DNA of 64,000 nucleotides, from the NCBI RefSeq assembly GCF_000685355.1, contig NZ_JHET01000010.1:124001-188000 (forward strand), given 5' to 3'. The notes below the pieces were generated by a model. That model saw only the letters and a program-made list of their open reading frames with translations. It had not been told where the DNA came from and made no database searches. The translations under genes were made by a program, and so were the position numbers. The DNA is from Microbacterium sp. CH12i. GTDB taxonomy: Bacteria > Actinomycetota > Actinomycetes > Actinomycetales > Microbacteriaceae. Positions 27,794 to 36,777 of this stretch are shown in pieces. The first letter of the stretch is position 1. Every line of letters begins with the position of its first letter.

Positions 27794-29580
27794 CTACTTT
27801 CGGGGTTTCTCAGGTACAGGTTTCTCAGGTACAGAGGATTCTGAAACGCTACGCCGCGACGGGGATCGTCCAGCAATCGGGCGTGACCGGCGACGAGGTC
27901 ATCGAGCGCTGTGGCGATCGTCGGGTCTTCGCCGCGGGCGAGTCCGGCGTACTCGAGCCGCACGGCATCACCGTGAGCCGTCGCCTTGACCCACATGCGG
28001 CGACGCGGCACGAAGAGCGCAAGCATGAGTCCGCCGAGCGCGAGCAATGCGAACACCAGCACCCAGACCGCGGAGTCATCGTGGTGAATCTGCAGAGATA
28101 CGAATCGCTTCACCGACTGCGAGTAGTTGGTCGCGGAGGCGGGCGACTCGTCTTCAAACGTGACCGTCCCGAGCCCGTTCGGCAGGTCAGCGGTCTCACC
28201 TGGCTGCAGTTCAATCGAATCGACATCGGTAGTGCGGCCGGTGAGCTTCGTGAGCTCTTGGGTGTCGAGCACATAGACCGATCGGGGGGTGCCCTCGTTG
28301 ATGCCGAGGTCACCCTCGTAGACATCGAGCGTGAGCAGCGGCGACAGCAGGTCTCCGTGCACGGAGGTGAAGGCCCCAGTATCGAGTTTGCCTGCACTGG
28401 GGTAGAAGAATGCGGCCATGCCGAGCTGTTCCGGCATCCCGTCGGTGACCTTTATGACGCCGAGCGAGGTCATGTTGTTGTCCTGCGGCAGGAACGGCAC
28501 CGAGTTGCTGTACACGACGTCGCCGTCGGCGTTTCGCACCGTGACTGTGGGGGCGTAGCCGTTTCCGAGCAGGTAGACCTTGTCACCAGCGATGTTCAGC
28601 GGATGGTTCACCCGCACTGCATCCTTGCGGGTTTCACCGTTCTCACGCACCGACATGTTGGCCGAGAAGTTGCCCGCCTGACCGGATGCCGCAGAGCCAT
28701 ACTCCTGGTACGTGACATCGAACGAGTCGAGGGTCAGCGCGTAGGGGTTGAGGGCATCGTCGCCGACGAAGCGTCCGCGGTTCATCGACTCGTAATCGAG
28801 CAGCGTGTTGACGAAAGTCTGCCCTTCGACGACGACGCGCTGCCCCGTGTAAGCAAAGCTGCCACCCACGCCGACAGTGATGAGTACGCCAACGAGCGCG
28901 AGGTGGAAGATCAGGTTTCCCGTCTCACGCCAGTAGCCGCGCTCAGCCGACACCGAGAAGGTGCGGCCGGATTTGGAAGCGGTGTCGTAGCGCTCGACGC
29001 GATAACCGAGGGCCTTGAGCTGCTTCTGTGCGATCTCGACCGAGCGGGATGCTTCGGCGTCAGCATCCGCGGTTTCACGCGTGACTTCGCGGTGATCGTC
29101 GAGGCGCTGCAAGCGGGCGGGCGTCCGCGGCGGGCGAGCGCGAAGGGCCTTGAGGTGGTGCTTGATGCGCGGGATGACGCAGCCGACGAGCGAAATGAAC
29201 AGCAGCAGGTAGATCGCGGAGAACCACGGCGACAGGTACACGTCGAACATGTTCATCGCGTCGAGCACGGGGAACAGATCAGGGTTGTTCTGCTGCCACT
29301 GCGTGACACCGTTCGGGTCGGCCATCCGCTGCGGGAAGATCGAGCCTGGGATCGCCGCGATCGCGAGGATCAGCAGCAGGATGATCGCGGTGCGCATCGA
29401 GGTGAGCTGACGCCACCCCCACCTCAGCCAGCCGATAAGCCCGAGCCGGGGCTGATTGATCGACCCGCCGTCGCCGTCGACATGGTCGGGCGGGCGCAGC
29501 GGATCGGAGGCGTCGTTGTTCACGGCATCCCTGTTCTTCATTTTCGAGCCGGAATCAGAATCAGAGCGGGAGGATGACAC
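27794..29580 (-). CDS. resB: Cytochrome c biogenesis protein ResB, probable frameshift near the end
   Basis: About 595 aa. Partner of CcsB in system II haem attachment. N-terminal acidic tail, first helix TAIILLLILAIAAIPGSIFPQ followed by the QWQQNNPDLFPVLDAM segment, further membrane helices, a large extracytoplasmic domain and a final helix AVWVLVFALLALGGLMLALFV. As read without correction, the frame overruns the ccsB start by about 170 bp. Adding one base near 27861 (run of C on the coding strand) yields a short tail ending VPEKPVPEKPRK and a TAG at 27796-27794, a far more natural end. Start GTG 29580 overlaps ccdA; an ATG 13 codons in is possible. Confidence 0.88.
27805..27834. repeat. 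15-bp tandem repeat at the end of resB
   Basis: Two exact copies of GTTTCTCAGGTACAG (27805-27819, 27820-27834). In the corrected resB frame it encodes a repeated VPEKP pentapeptide. In-frame unit length suggests slippage tolerated in a dispensable tail. Confidence 0.85.
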
Positions 29581-30319
29581 TGCCCATCACCGCCCCGAGG
29601 CGAGACATGATGTCGGTCCACAGGCCAGTGACCATCAGGATGCCGAGTACGACGAGCAGGATGCCGCCGACAATGTTCACGACGCGGATGTGACGACGCA
29701 GGAATCCGACTGCCTTCGTCGCCCATCCGAAGCCAAGAGCAACGAGCAGGAACGGGATGCCGAGTCCGAGGCTGTACGCGAGGCCAAGGAAGCCCGCGCG
29801 CACCGGATCGCCGACGTTGATCGACAAGGCCACGATCGCCGCGAGCGTCGGGCCCATGCACGGCGCCCAGCCGATGCCGAGCGCGATGCCGAGCAGCGGA
29901 GCCCCGATGAAGCCCGCTTTCGAGTCGACCTGGAAACGGAACTCGCGCTGCGCGAATCCGAAGAGTCCGAGAAAGATCAGGCCCATGAGGATGATGACGC
30001 CGCCAAGGACGCGAGTGATCAGCTCACCCCACTGCAGGAAGAACATTCCGGTCGCGCCGCCGAAGATCGTCCAGGCGACGAACACGATGCTGAAGCCGAG
30101 GATGAACAGCAAGACGCCGAGCACGAGGCGGCCGCGGCGGGGGTTGACCGCAGCATCGGCGCCGCCCCCGCGTGGCGCTACGGCTCCCCCGATGAACCCG
30201 AGATACCCGGGCACGAGGGGCAACACGCAGGGCGACAGGAATGAAACGAGTCCTGCGAGCATCGCGACCGGGATCGCGAGCCAGAGTGCGCCGGAGCCGA
30301 TCAGCTCCTGGGAGTTCAC
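29561..30319 (-). CDS. ccdA: Thiol-disulfide electron carrier CcdA
   Basis: 252 aa, six membrane segments, DsbD transmembrane-domain family. It carries reducing equivalents from cytoplasmic thioredoxin to the extracytoplasmic ResA-like protein. The two conserved cysteines lie in LSPCVLPLVPGYL and GWAPCMGPTL. Start GTG 30319 overlaps the ResA stop as GTGA, so the two are coupled. With resB and ccsB downstream this is a complete system II set. Confidence 0.94.
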   Translation of the reverse strand: MNSQELIGSGALWLAIPVAMLAGLVSFLSPCVLPLVPGYLGFIGGAVAPRGGGADAAVNPRRGRLVLGVLLFILGFSIVFVAWTIFGGATGMFFLQWGELITRVLGGVIILMGLIFLGLFGFAQREFRFQVDSKAGFIGAPLLGIALGIGWAPCMGPTLAAIVALSINVGDPVRAGFLGLAYSLGLGIPFLLVALGFGWATKAVGFLRRHIRVVNIVGGILLVVLGILMVTGLWTDIMSRLGAVMGSVILPL

Positions 30320-30966
30320 TCGCTCTCCGCGAGGGCGTCCCCCACGAGCGTGGAGAGGATGCTGGGGCCGTCGAGCTGGCCGATGATACGGGCGGCAACG
30401 CGCCCCTGCTTGTCGAGCACGAGGGTGGTCGGCGTCGCCTGAATCGGGGTGACGCTGGCGAATGCGAGCTTCGCCTCTCCCTTGTCTACGTCGATGAGGC
30501 TCGGGTAGGTGATGCCGTATTCGTCGGCGAAGGCGCGGGCGGTGTCGGCCTGGTCATAGGTGTTGACGCCGACGAACGAGACATCTTTACCTTCGTACTT
30601 CTGCCAGACCGACTCGAGGTCTTTCGCCTCGACACGGCACGGGCCGCATGCCGCGTACCAGAAGTTGACGACGGTGACGTCGCCGGCGATCTGGGAGCTG
30701 GTGAACTCGTCACCGGATTCGGTGATGCCCTGGAACTCGACCGGTTCACCACGATCGGCCGGCGCGATCTCGACGACAGTGAAGTCCGCCGAGATGTAGC
30801 CCTTGTCGTTGCCTTCGAGGTACTGCTCTGCGACAGGGTCCTGCGCGCACGCTGTCAAGGAGACGGCAACCACCGCGGCGAGCGCGGCTCCGAGCACACG
30901 ACGAGACCGTCGGATACGGGAGAGGCGGCCGCTACGAATCGGTCGAATCGTCGAGGCGAGTGGCAC
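30316..30966 (-). CDS. Extracytoplasmic thioredoxin-like lipoprotein (ResA/TlpA)
   Basis: 216 aa. Lipobox LTAC at residues 37-40 anchors it outside the membrane. The thioredoxin active site is CGPC at 107-110 (FWYAACGPCRVEA), and the cis-proline region appears as QATPTTLVLD. It reduces the CXXCH cysteines of apocytochrome c before haem attachment, taking electrons from CcdA. Start GTG 30966 is leaderless: -10 TAGACT (30973-30978) then 6 nt. It is the first gene of the resA-ccdA-resB-ccsB operon. Confidence 0.92.
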   Translation of the reverse strand: MPLASTIRPIRSGRLSRIRRSRRVLGAALAAVVAVSLTACAQDPVAEQYLEGNDKGYISADFTVVEIAPADRGEPVEFQGITESGDEFTSSQIAGDVTVVNFWYAACGPCRVEAKDLESVWQKYEGKDVSFVGVNTYDQADTARAFADEYGITYPSLIDVDKGEAKLAFASVTPIQATPTTLVLDKQGRVAARIIGQLDGPSILSTLVGDALAESE

Positions 30967-31017
30967 ATCTTCAGTCTACGCGCGGGAATCTATGGGTGTT
31001 CTGGATGACAGCGGTCA

Positions 31018-31036
31018 CTGAGCCTGTCGAAGTGCC
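31018..31036. repeat. Copy of the CCTGAGCCTGTCGAAG dispersed element
   Basis: CACTGAGCCTGTCGAAGTG can fold with CACT pairing to AGTG around the conserved core TGAGCCTGTCGA. The same core recurs at 40741, 40766 and 55309 and as a variant at 6913. It is intergenic, between the end of the MerR gene and the resA promoter. Confidence 0.7.
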
Positions 31037-31041
31037 CGGTG

Positions 31042-31446
31042 TCAGAACCGCGCGAGCACGTCGTCGACCCCAGCGCGGAACCTCGGGCAGGTAGTGATGT
31101 CGTGCGCAGTGCACCGCACTGCGTGCTCAGTCATCTCTTTGGAAAGACGCATCTCCTCCATCCTTCGGTCAAGGTCGGCGATGTGCGCGTAGAGCACTTC
31201 ATGCCGCCCGCGCCTGCCGTCATCGAGGAGGATAGCGATCTGCTCGAGCGTCATCCCGGCCGCCTTGCTGCGCTGGATGACGGCGATCCGCACGATCTCC
31301 GGCTCGCCGTACCTCCGCCGCCCCGCGTCGTCGCGCTCTGGCCGGAGGAGCCCGACCGATTCCCAGTGCCGGAGCACATTTGTGGGCAGATCGAACCGCT
31401 CAGCGACCTCGCCGACGGACCAGGGATGTACAGAACTTGACTTCAT
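31042..31446 (-). CDS. MerR-family transcriptional regulator
   Basis: 134 aa. Winged helix-turn-helix at the N terminus (WSVGEVAERFDLPTNVLRHWESVGLLRPERDDAGRRRY), then the coiled-coil dimerisation helix. Cysteines near the C terminus (VRCTAHDITTCPRF) could bind a metal or sense redox, but the pattern matches no MerR subgroup I can name. It is divergent from a thioredoxin-reductase-like gene, with a MerR-type operator between them that overlaps this gene's own start codon, so autoregulation is likely. Confidence 0.92.
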   Translation of the reverse strand: MKSSSVHPWSVGEVAERFDLPTNVLRHWESVGLLRPERDDAGRRRYGEPEIVRIAVIQRSKAAGMTLEQIAILLDDGRRGRHEVLYAHIADLDRRMEEMRLSKEMTEHAVRCTAHDITTCPRFRAGVDDVLARF

Positions 31447-31467
31447 GTTGACATGAAGTCACAGACT
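31437..31467 (+). promoter_or_regulatory. MerR-type operator-promoter with 19-bp spacer
   Basis: A perfect inverted repeat, TGACTTCATGT-TG-ACATGAAGTCA (31438-31461), lies between a -35 TTGACT (31437-31442) and a -10-like CAGACT (31462-31467). The spacer is 19 bp, the lengthened spacing that MerR activators correct by twisting DNA. The promoter drives the oxidoreductase gene to the right. The MerR start codon (31446) lies inside the left arm. Confidence 0.85.
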
Positions 31468-31499
31468 GATCGAGAACGCAAGATCTAGGAGGCTTATTC

Positions 31500-32393
31500 A
31501 TGTATGACGCAATCGTGATCGGCGCCGGCCCCGCAGGCCTGCAGGCCGCTCTCACTCTCGGCAGGATGCATCGCTCGATGCTCGTTCTCGACTCTGGCGC
31601 GTACCGCAACGGCACTGTGTCGCATATGCACAACGTGATCGGCGACGACGGCACCGCACCGGACGAATACCGCTCTCGCGCCCGCGCGCAGCTGGCCGCG
31701 TACGTCGATGTGGAGTTCCGCCGCGCAACCGCTGCGAGCATCACCGGCGCTGCGGATGACTTCACCGTGGCGCTATCCGATGGACACCGCGAGAGCGCGC
31801 GACGGATCATCCTCGCGACGGGCGTCGCCGACGAACTCCCTGATGTTCCTGGTCTCGATGAGCTCTGGGGGCAGCACGCTTTCGCCTGCCCGTTCTGCGA
31901 CGGACACGAGTTCGCTGGCTCTCAGATCGGCATCATCGGGGCGGGTCCGCGCGCTGGGCATCTTCTCGCGCTGCTAGGTCCCGTCGTTGGCGGCATCACG
32001 GTGTTTTCACTCGATGCAGCCGATGACGACACCGCACTGCTTGAGGCCGCCGGAGCACGCGTGGCTGCCGGCGCAGCAACCGCCGTCCGCTCAGCGACGC
32101 GTGGCGGGGTGATTGTCACCGCGGCTGGAGTCGACACCGAGGTCGCCGGGCTCTTCGTCGCGGCCGGAAGCTTCCGGCAACGCGCACCGTTCGCCGAACA
32201 GCTCGGAACGCGGATGCTGGCCAGTGGCTCCATCGAGATCGACGACTTCGGCCGCACCTCGGTTGCCGGCGTCTTCGCCGCGGGAGATCTCGCTCACCGC
32301 GCGTCAATGCCGGGGCCGATGGCATCCGTGATTCAGTCGGCTGCCGCCGGCCAGCTGGCAGCCTCCGGAATCGTGCAAGAGCTCAGCGTCTGA
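31500..32393 (+). CDS. NAD(P)/FAD-dependent oxidoreductase, thioredoxin-reductase-like
   Basis: 297 aa. FAD-binding GAGPAGLQ at residues 8-15, redox pair Cys130-Pro-Phe-Cys133 (ACPFCDGHE), second nucleotide motif GIIGAGPRAGH, and C-terminal AAGDLAHRASMPGPMASVIQSAAAGQLAA. The second dinucleotide site reads GAGPR rather than the NADPH-typical GGGxSA of thioredoxin reductase, so the true electron donor is uncertain. ATG 31500 has AGGAGG 7 nt upstream. It is driven by the MerR-type promoter at 31437. Such pairs often answer thiol or electrophile stress. Confidence 0.88.
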   Translation: MYDAIVIGAGPAGLQAALTLGRMHRSMLVLDSGAYRNGTVSHMHNVIGDDGTAPDEYRSRARAQLAAYVDVEFRRATAASITGAADDFTVALSDGHRESARRIILATGVADELPDVPGLDELWGQHAFACPFCDGHEFAGSQIGIIGAGPRAGHLLALLGPVVGGITVFSLDAADDDTALLEAAGARVAAGAATAVRSATRGGVIVTAAGVDTEVAGLFVAAGSFRQRAPFAEQLGTRMLASGSIEIDDFGRTSVAGVFAAGDLAHRASMPGPMASVIQSAAAGQLAASGIVQELSV

Positions 32394-32434
32394 ACGAGCT
32401 TTAATCCTTGAGCAGGAGCCTCACGCGGACCGCG

Positions 32435-32737
32435 TCAACTCGCGGCCGCGAACTCGATGTTCAGATCCTGATCCACGGCACGAGCGATTCGTCGGAGCAT
32501 CGGAATCGTCGGCACCTGAGCACCGTTCTCAATGGCTGAGATAACAGACTGCCTGGTGCCGACGCGAGCGGCGAGTGCCGTCTGCGTGAGGCCCGCTCCA
32601 GTGCGTGCGGTGTAGACCAGCTCCGCCAGACGCAGTCGGGCTTCCTCTTCCTCCACCGCAGCATCGAAGCGTGCGCGCTCCTCAGCGGGCATAGCGGCGA
32701 GCGCATTGGTCTCCAACTCGCGAAACGGCGTAGTCAT
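32435..32737 (-). CDS. XRE-family antitoxin (HigA-like)
   Basis: 100 aa. Cro/C1-type helix-turn-helix: ELVYTARTGAGLTQTALAARVGTRQSVISAIENGAQVPTIPMLRRIARAVDQ. An acidic N-terminal extension could be the toxin-neutralising part. The ATG overlaps the toxin stop by ATGA (32734-32737). Toxin-first order with an XRE antitoxin is the HigBA layout. It probably represses the operator at 33081-33116 together with the toxin. Confidence 0.88.
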   Translation of the reverse strand: MTTPFRELETNALAAMPAEERARFDAAVEEEEARLRLAELVYTARTGAGLTQTALAARVGTRQSVISAIENGAQVPTIPMLRRIARAVDQDLNIEFAAAS

Positions 32738-33081
32738 AGATTCGTTCCCTTCTTCTCATCGATTCGGCTCTGGTGCGCGGTCTTGGCGCGGCGTGCGCGC
32801 AGCACTTCGTGTCGTTCGTTGTTGCGTTGTTTGCGAAAGGTCGTCAGAGTGACTGCTGAACGGTCGGGATCAAGGACGTACGTAATGCGGCGGGCGACAC
32901 CTTCACAGGTGAAGCGCAACTCGCGCAACCCGTCTCCGAGCTGACGCGAATGCGGCATTGACAGCATGTGCCCACGATCTTCGAGACGGGCGACAATGCG
33001 CTGGGTGGCGGCTTTGCCCTCGGGTGATAGAGCGAAATACCAGTCCCGCACCTCATCGGAGAATTCAACCGACCATCGCAT
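32734..33081 (-). CDS. RelE/HigB-type toxin
   Basis: 115 aa, basic. The N-terminal part is DEVRDWYFALSPEGKAATQRIVARLEDRGHMLSMPHSRQL; the core GLRELRFTCEGVARRITYVLDPDRSAVTLTTFRKQRN is typical of phage-derived Gp49/HigB proteins, which cut mRNA at the ribosome. A lysine/arginine-rich tail follows. It starts at ATG 33081 with a leaderless -10 TATATT (33088-33093), which lies inside the operator palindrome. Confidence 0.88.
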   Translation of the reverse strand: MRWSVEFSDEVRDWYFALSPEGKAATQRIVARLEDRGHMLSMPHSRQLGDGLRELRFTCEGVARRITYVLDPDRSAVTLTTFRKQRNNERHEVLRARRAKTAHQSRIDEKKGTNL

Positions 33082-33116
33082 AGATCGAATATATCATTCC
33101 CGCGATATAGGATCTA
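33081..33116. promoter_or_regulatory. Toxin-antitoxin operator with nested palindromes
   Basis: Outer arms TAGATC (33081-33086) and GATCTA (33111-33116) enclose inner arms TATATC (33090-33095) and GATATA (33104-33109). The -10 of the toxin gene lies within, so binding of the antitoxin complex would block transcription directly. This AT-rich island stands out against the GC-rich surroundings. Confidence 0.7.
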
Positions 33117-33124
33117 GCGGATAT

Positions 33125-33754
33125 TCACACGGCCCCAACGTCGACGGCATTGCCGGTCGCGGCGGGCTCGGCGTAGGCGACCTCGCGCCACACATCGCCG
33201 ACGCGCTCGAACGAGGTGACGCTCGAGAGGGCGCAGCGGCGGGTGCGCGGATCGTGGCGCAGCGGGAGCCCAGCGACGTGCAGGTGCGTGATCCAGATCG
33301 GTGCCTGGTGCGAGACGATGACGATGTCGCCACCGTCGGTCTCGTGCCAGGCGCTGTTCATCGCCGCTTCCATTCGATCCGCAATCGACACGTATGGCTC
33401 ACCCCAGCTGGGAAGCGACGGCTTGCGCAGATACCACCAGTTGCGCGGATCGCGCAGCGACTTACTCATTCGCGTGCCTTCGAACACGTTCGTCGGCTCG
33501 ATCACCCGATCATCGATGACAGCGTCGAGCCCGAAGATCTCGGTGAACGGCTCGGCCGACTCCTGCGCACGCTGCAACGGAGAGCTACGCAGCGAGGTCA
33601 CCGGTCGGCCCTGCTCTGCGATGTGCTCGGCGGCGGCACGCGCCATCCGTCGTCCGTCCTCGCTCAACCGGTAGTGCGGAAGCCGCCCGTACAGCACGCG
33701 CTCCGGGTTATGCACTTCGCCATGGCGGACAAGGTGAAGACGTTCGGCGGGCAT
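33125..33754 (-). CDS. Histidine phosphatase / phosphoglycerate mutase family protein
   Basis: 209 aa from the chosen start. The phosphoacceptor motif LVRHGEVHNPERVLYGR (His11), SSPLQRAQESAEPF and the second catalytic histidine in IVIVSHQAPIWITH are all present. The actinobacterial branch includes many enzymes of unknown substrate; a glycolytic role is not implied. Start ATG 33754 is preferred over 33775 because the -10 TACACT (33761-33766) lies 6 nt upstream, the leaderless layout. Confidence 0.88.
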   Translation of the reverse strand: MPAERLHLVRHGEVHNPERVLYGRLPHYRLSEDGRRMARAAAEHIAEQGRPVTSLRSSPLQRAQESAEPFTEIFGLDAVIDDRVIEPTNVFEGTRMSKSLRDPRNWWYLRKPSLPSWGEPYVSIADRMEAAMNSAWHETDGGDIVIVSHQAPIWITHLHVAGLPLRHDPRTRRCALSSVTSFERVGDVWREVAYAEPAATGNAVDVGAV

Positions 33755-33933
33755 GGTTCCAGTGTAGGGACCCATGCCCGCCGAACAGGTGGGCCTGACT
33801 AGACCCGACGGTACTGTGCCGAACCGAAGCCGATGATCGAGAGTCTATCGATGCCTCGTTTCGAGCCGCAAGCCTGCCACCCGCGCCCACGTAGAATGGC
33901 GGAGTTCCCTTTACTGAACTGGAGGAATCTTCC

Positions 33934-35714
33934 GTGCTTCGCACTCACACGATCGGCTCCCTGCGCGCCGAACACATCGGTCAGACCGTCACCCTCTCGG
34001 GTTGGGTCGATCGTCGTCGTGATCACGGAGGAGTCGCGTTCATCGATCTCCGCGATGCCTCCGGTATCGCCCAGGTGGTCATCCGCGATGAAGAGACTGC
34101 ACACCCGCTGCGCAGCGAGTTCGTCCTCAAGGTCACCGGCACGGTCTCCGCGCGCCCCGCTGGCAACGAGAACCCGAACCTGCCCACCGGCGAGGTCGAG
34201 GTCATCGCGACCGAGGTCGAGGTGCTCAACGAGTCCGCCCCTCTTCCGTTCCAGGTTTCCACCGGCCTCGGCGACACCGACCCGATCGGCGAAGACGTCA
34301 GGTTCAAGCACCGCTACCTTGACCTGCGGCGCCCGGCCGCCGCATCCGCTCTTCGACTGCGCTCGCAGGTCTACAAGGCGGTGCGCGATGTGCTCTCGAC
34401 GCGCGAGTTCGTCGAGGTCGAGACTCCGACCCTGACTCGCTCGACCCCTGAGGGCGCTCGCGACTTCGTCGTGCCCGCGCGCCTGCACCCTGGCAGCTGG
34501 TACGCCCTGCCGCAGAGCCCGCAGCTGTTCAAGCAGCTGCTCATGGTCGGCGGTATCGAGAAGTACTACCAGATCGCTCGTTGCTACCGTGATGAAGACT
34601 TCCGCGCCGACCGCCAGCCGGAGTTCACGCAGCTCGACATCGAGATGAGCTTCGTCGACCAAGAAGACGTCATCGAAATGATGGAAGACGTCATCACTGC
34701 GATGTGGGCGACCATCGACGTCAAGGTGCAGACTCCACTGCCGCGCATCACCTACGCCGACGCGATGGCGAAGTACGGCTCTGACAAGCCCGACCTGCGC
34801 TTCGGCCTCGAACTCGTCGAGGCAACGGAGTACTTCGCCGAGACCCCGTTCCGGGTGTTCCAGTCCGAGTACGTCGCGCCGTGTTGATGCCCGGTGGTGC
34901 GAGCCAGCCCCGCAAGCAGCTCGACGCCTGGCAGGACTGGGCCAAGCAGCGCGGCGCGCGTGGCCTCGCCTACGTCCTGTTCAACGAGGACGGCTCGCTC
35001 GGTGGCCCCGTTGCCAAGAACCTGTCCGACGCTGAGCAGGCCGGCCTTGCCGACCTCGTCGGTGCCCAGGCCGGCGACTGCGTCTTCTTCGCTGCCGGTT
35101 CCACGAAGGACAGCCGCGCACTGCTGGGTGCGGCCCGCGTCGAGATCGGACGCCGCCTCGGCCTTCTCGACCCCGACATCTTCGCGTTCACCTGGGTGAT
35201 GGATGCCCCGATGTTCGAGCCTGCGGCGGATGCCGTGGCATCCGGTGATGTCGCCGTCGGCGCCGGAAAGTGGACCGCCGTTCACCACGCTTTCACGGGA
35301 CCGAAGCCAGAGTTCGAGGACACCTTCGACACCGACCCGGCCTCGGCACTCGCCTACGCGTACGACATCGTCTGCAACGGCTCTGAGCTCGGCGGCGGAT
35401 CGATCCGCATCCACCGCGAGGATGTGCAGAAGCGCGTCTTCGAAGTGATGGGCATCTCGGAAGAGGTCGCCAACGAGCAGTTCGGCTTCCTGCTGGAGGC
35501 GTTCAAGTTCGGCGCCCCGCCGCACGGCGGAATCGCGCTGGGCATGGACCGCGTGCTGCAGCACCTCACGAAGGCGGACTCGATCCGCGAGGTCATCGCG
35601 TTCCCGAAGACCGGCAACGGCTTTGACCCGCTGACCTCAGCACCCGCACCGATCACGCCTGAGCAGCGCGCCGAGGCCGGCGTCGACTACTCCCCGGAGG
35701 ACGACGAAGCCTAG
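33934..35714 (+). CDS. aspS: Aspartyl-tRNA synthetase, one frameshift
   Basis: 593 aa across the shift; charges tRNA-Asp (or Asp/Asn if nondiscriminating). N-terminal OB-fold anticodon domain ([24 protein letters not shown]), class II motif 2 ([19 protein letters not shown]), bacterial GAD insertion after the shift, and motif 3 [13 protein letters not shown]. The first frame ends YVAPC; one G restored at 34876 gives [19 protein letters not shown]. Start GTG 33934 with TGGAGG 7 nt upstream. The gene is essential, so a true null is implausible. A possible -10 TAGAAT lies at 33892-33897. Confidence 0.97.
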
Positions 35715-35719
35715 ACAGC

Positions 35720-35759
35720 GTCCCCGGGCTCAGCGCGCGAGCAGCGCAAGCCCGGGGAC
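35720..35759. terminator. Bidirectional terminator between aspS and the TSUP gene
   Basis: Perfect 11-bp inverted repeat GTCCCCGGGCT (35720-35730) and AGCCCGGGGAC (35749-35759), loop 18 nt. It starts 5 nt after the aspS stop and overlaps the last codons of the convergent permease gene, so it can serve both transcripts. Confidence 0.7.
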
Positions 35760-36560
35760 GATGTTTTCGTTCCACACGTCGACGCCGAGCTTTGCGATGA
35801 GCGCGATGACGACGACGAGAAATACGACGCGGATGAACTTCGTGCCACGCGAGATCGCCATCCGCGAGCCGAGGTAGCTGCCCGCGACGTTGGCGACGGC
35901 GAGAATTCCGCCGAGCAGCCACAGCACCGATCCGTGCGGAATGAACAGCAGCAGAGCACCGATGTTCGTGGCGAGGTTGACGATCTTCGCCTTCGCGCTT
36001 GACTGCAGAAAGTCGTAGCCGAGCAGCGCGACAAGCGTGATCACGAGGAACGTTCCCGTGCCAGGCCCGATCATCCCGTCGTAGAAGCCGATCACCAGTC
36101 CCGCGGCGCCAGCCATGATGTGGTGCTTGTGTCCGCTGAAGCGCAGCCTCGTCGCGGCGCCCAATTCCGGCTTGAACGCGGTGAAGGTCACCACCGCGAG
36201 CAGCGCCAGCACGATGATGGGCTTGAACGCGGATGACGGCAGCACTGTGGCCACTCCCGCGCCGCCGAATGAGCCGATCAGTGCGATAACTGCCATCGGA
36301 AGCGCCGTACGGATGTCGGGCTTCGCCCGCCGATAGTAGGTAGCACTGCTCGTTGCTGTACCGAACACCGAGGCGAGCTTGTTGGTCGCGAGCGCCTGCA
36401 CGGGAGCGATGCCCGGAATGAGCAGTAGCACCGGCAACTGCAGCAGACCTCCGCCGCCGACCACCGCGTCGATCCAGCCAGCGCAAAACGCTGCGAGCAC
36501 GACGAACACGAGCATGCCCCAGGTCAGCTGTTCGAGCCCGAGTAGCTGGCCGATCTCCAT
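35730..36560 (-). CDS. TSUP-family membrane permease (TauE/SafE type)
   Basis: 276 aa, about eight hydrophobic segments in two repeats. Family hallmarks are AAFCAGWIDAVVGGGGLLQLPVLLLIPG in the first repeat and GFYDGMIGPGTGTFLVITLV in the second. TSUP proteins move sulfite, sulfonates or other small organic anions; the substrate cannot be told. The ATG at 36560 (MEIGQLLGLEQ) is preferred, since residues before it in the longer frame are not membrane-protein-like, but no strong ribosome binding site is visible. Confidence 0.87.
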   Translation of the reverse strand: MEIGQLLGLEQLTWGMLVFVVLAAFCAGWIDAVVGGGGLLQLPVLLLIPGIAPVQALATNKLASVFGTATSSATYYRRAKPDIRTALPMAVIALIGSFGGAGVATVLPSSAFKPIIVLALLAVVTFTAFKPELGAATRLRFSGHKHHIMAGAAGLVIGFYDGMIGPGTGTFLVITLVALLGYDFLQSSAKAKIVNLATNIGALLLFIPHGSVLWLLGGILAVANVAGSYLGSRMAISRGTKFIRVVFLVVVIALIAKLGVDVWNENIVPGLALLAR

Positions 36561-36777
36561 CCGATAAGACTGCCAGATGCCAAGGTCACCGATTGACGGT
36601 CGAAACCTCGGCAGAAGTAGAAGTCCGCGCCCGTTCGGCGCTAGGGTGCCACCGTGGGGACACGCACACCATCCGTCGGTCACCTCTCGTTAACCCGAGT
36701 CGCTTTAATCGGTAACCGTCGGGGCATAGCGTGCTCTCGCACCCCGGCACCCGGCCGGACCCCGAGAGGACATACCC

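Noticed and set aside
27760..29577. Plus-strand open frame of 605 codons opposite resB
   Set aside because: Antisense shadow of a well-supported membrane protein; composition is unlike a real protein and there is no start signal.
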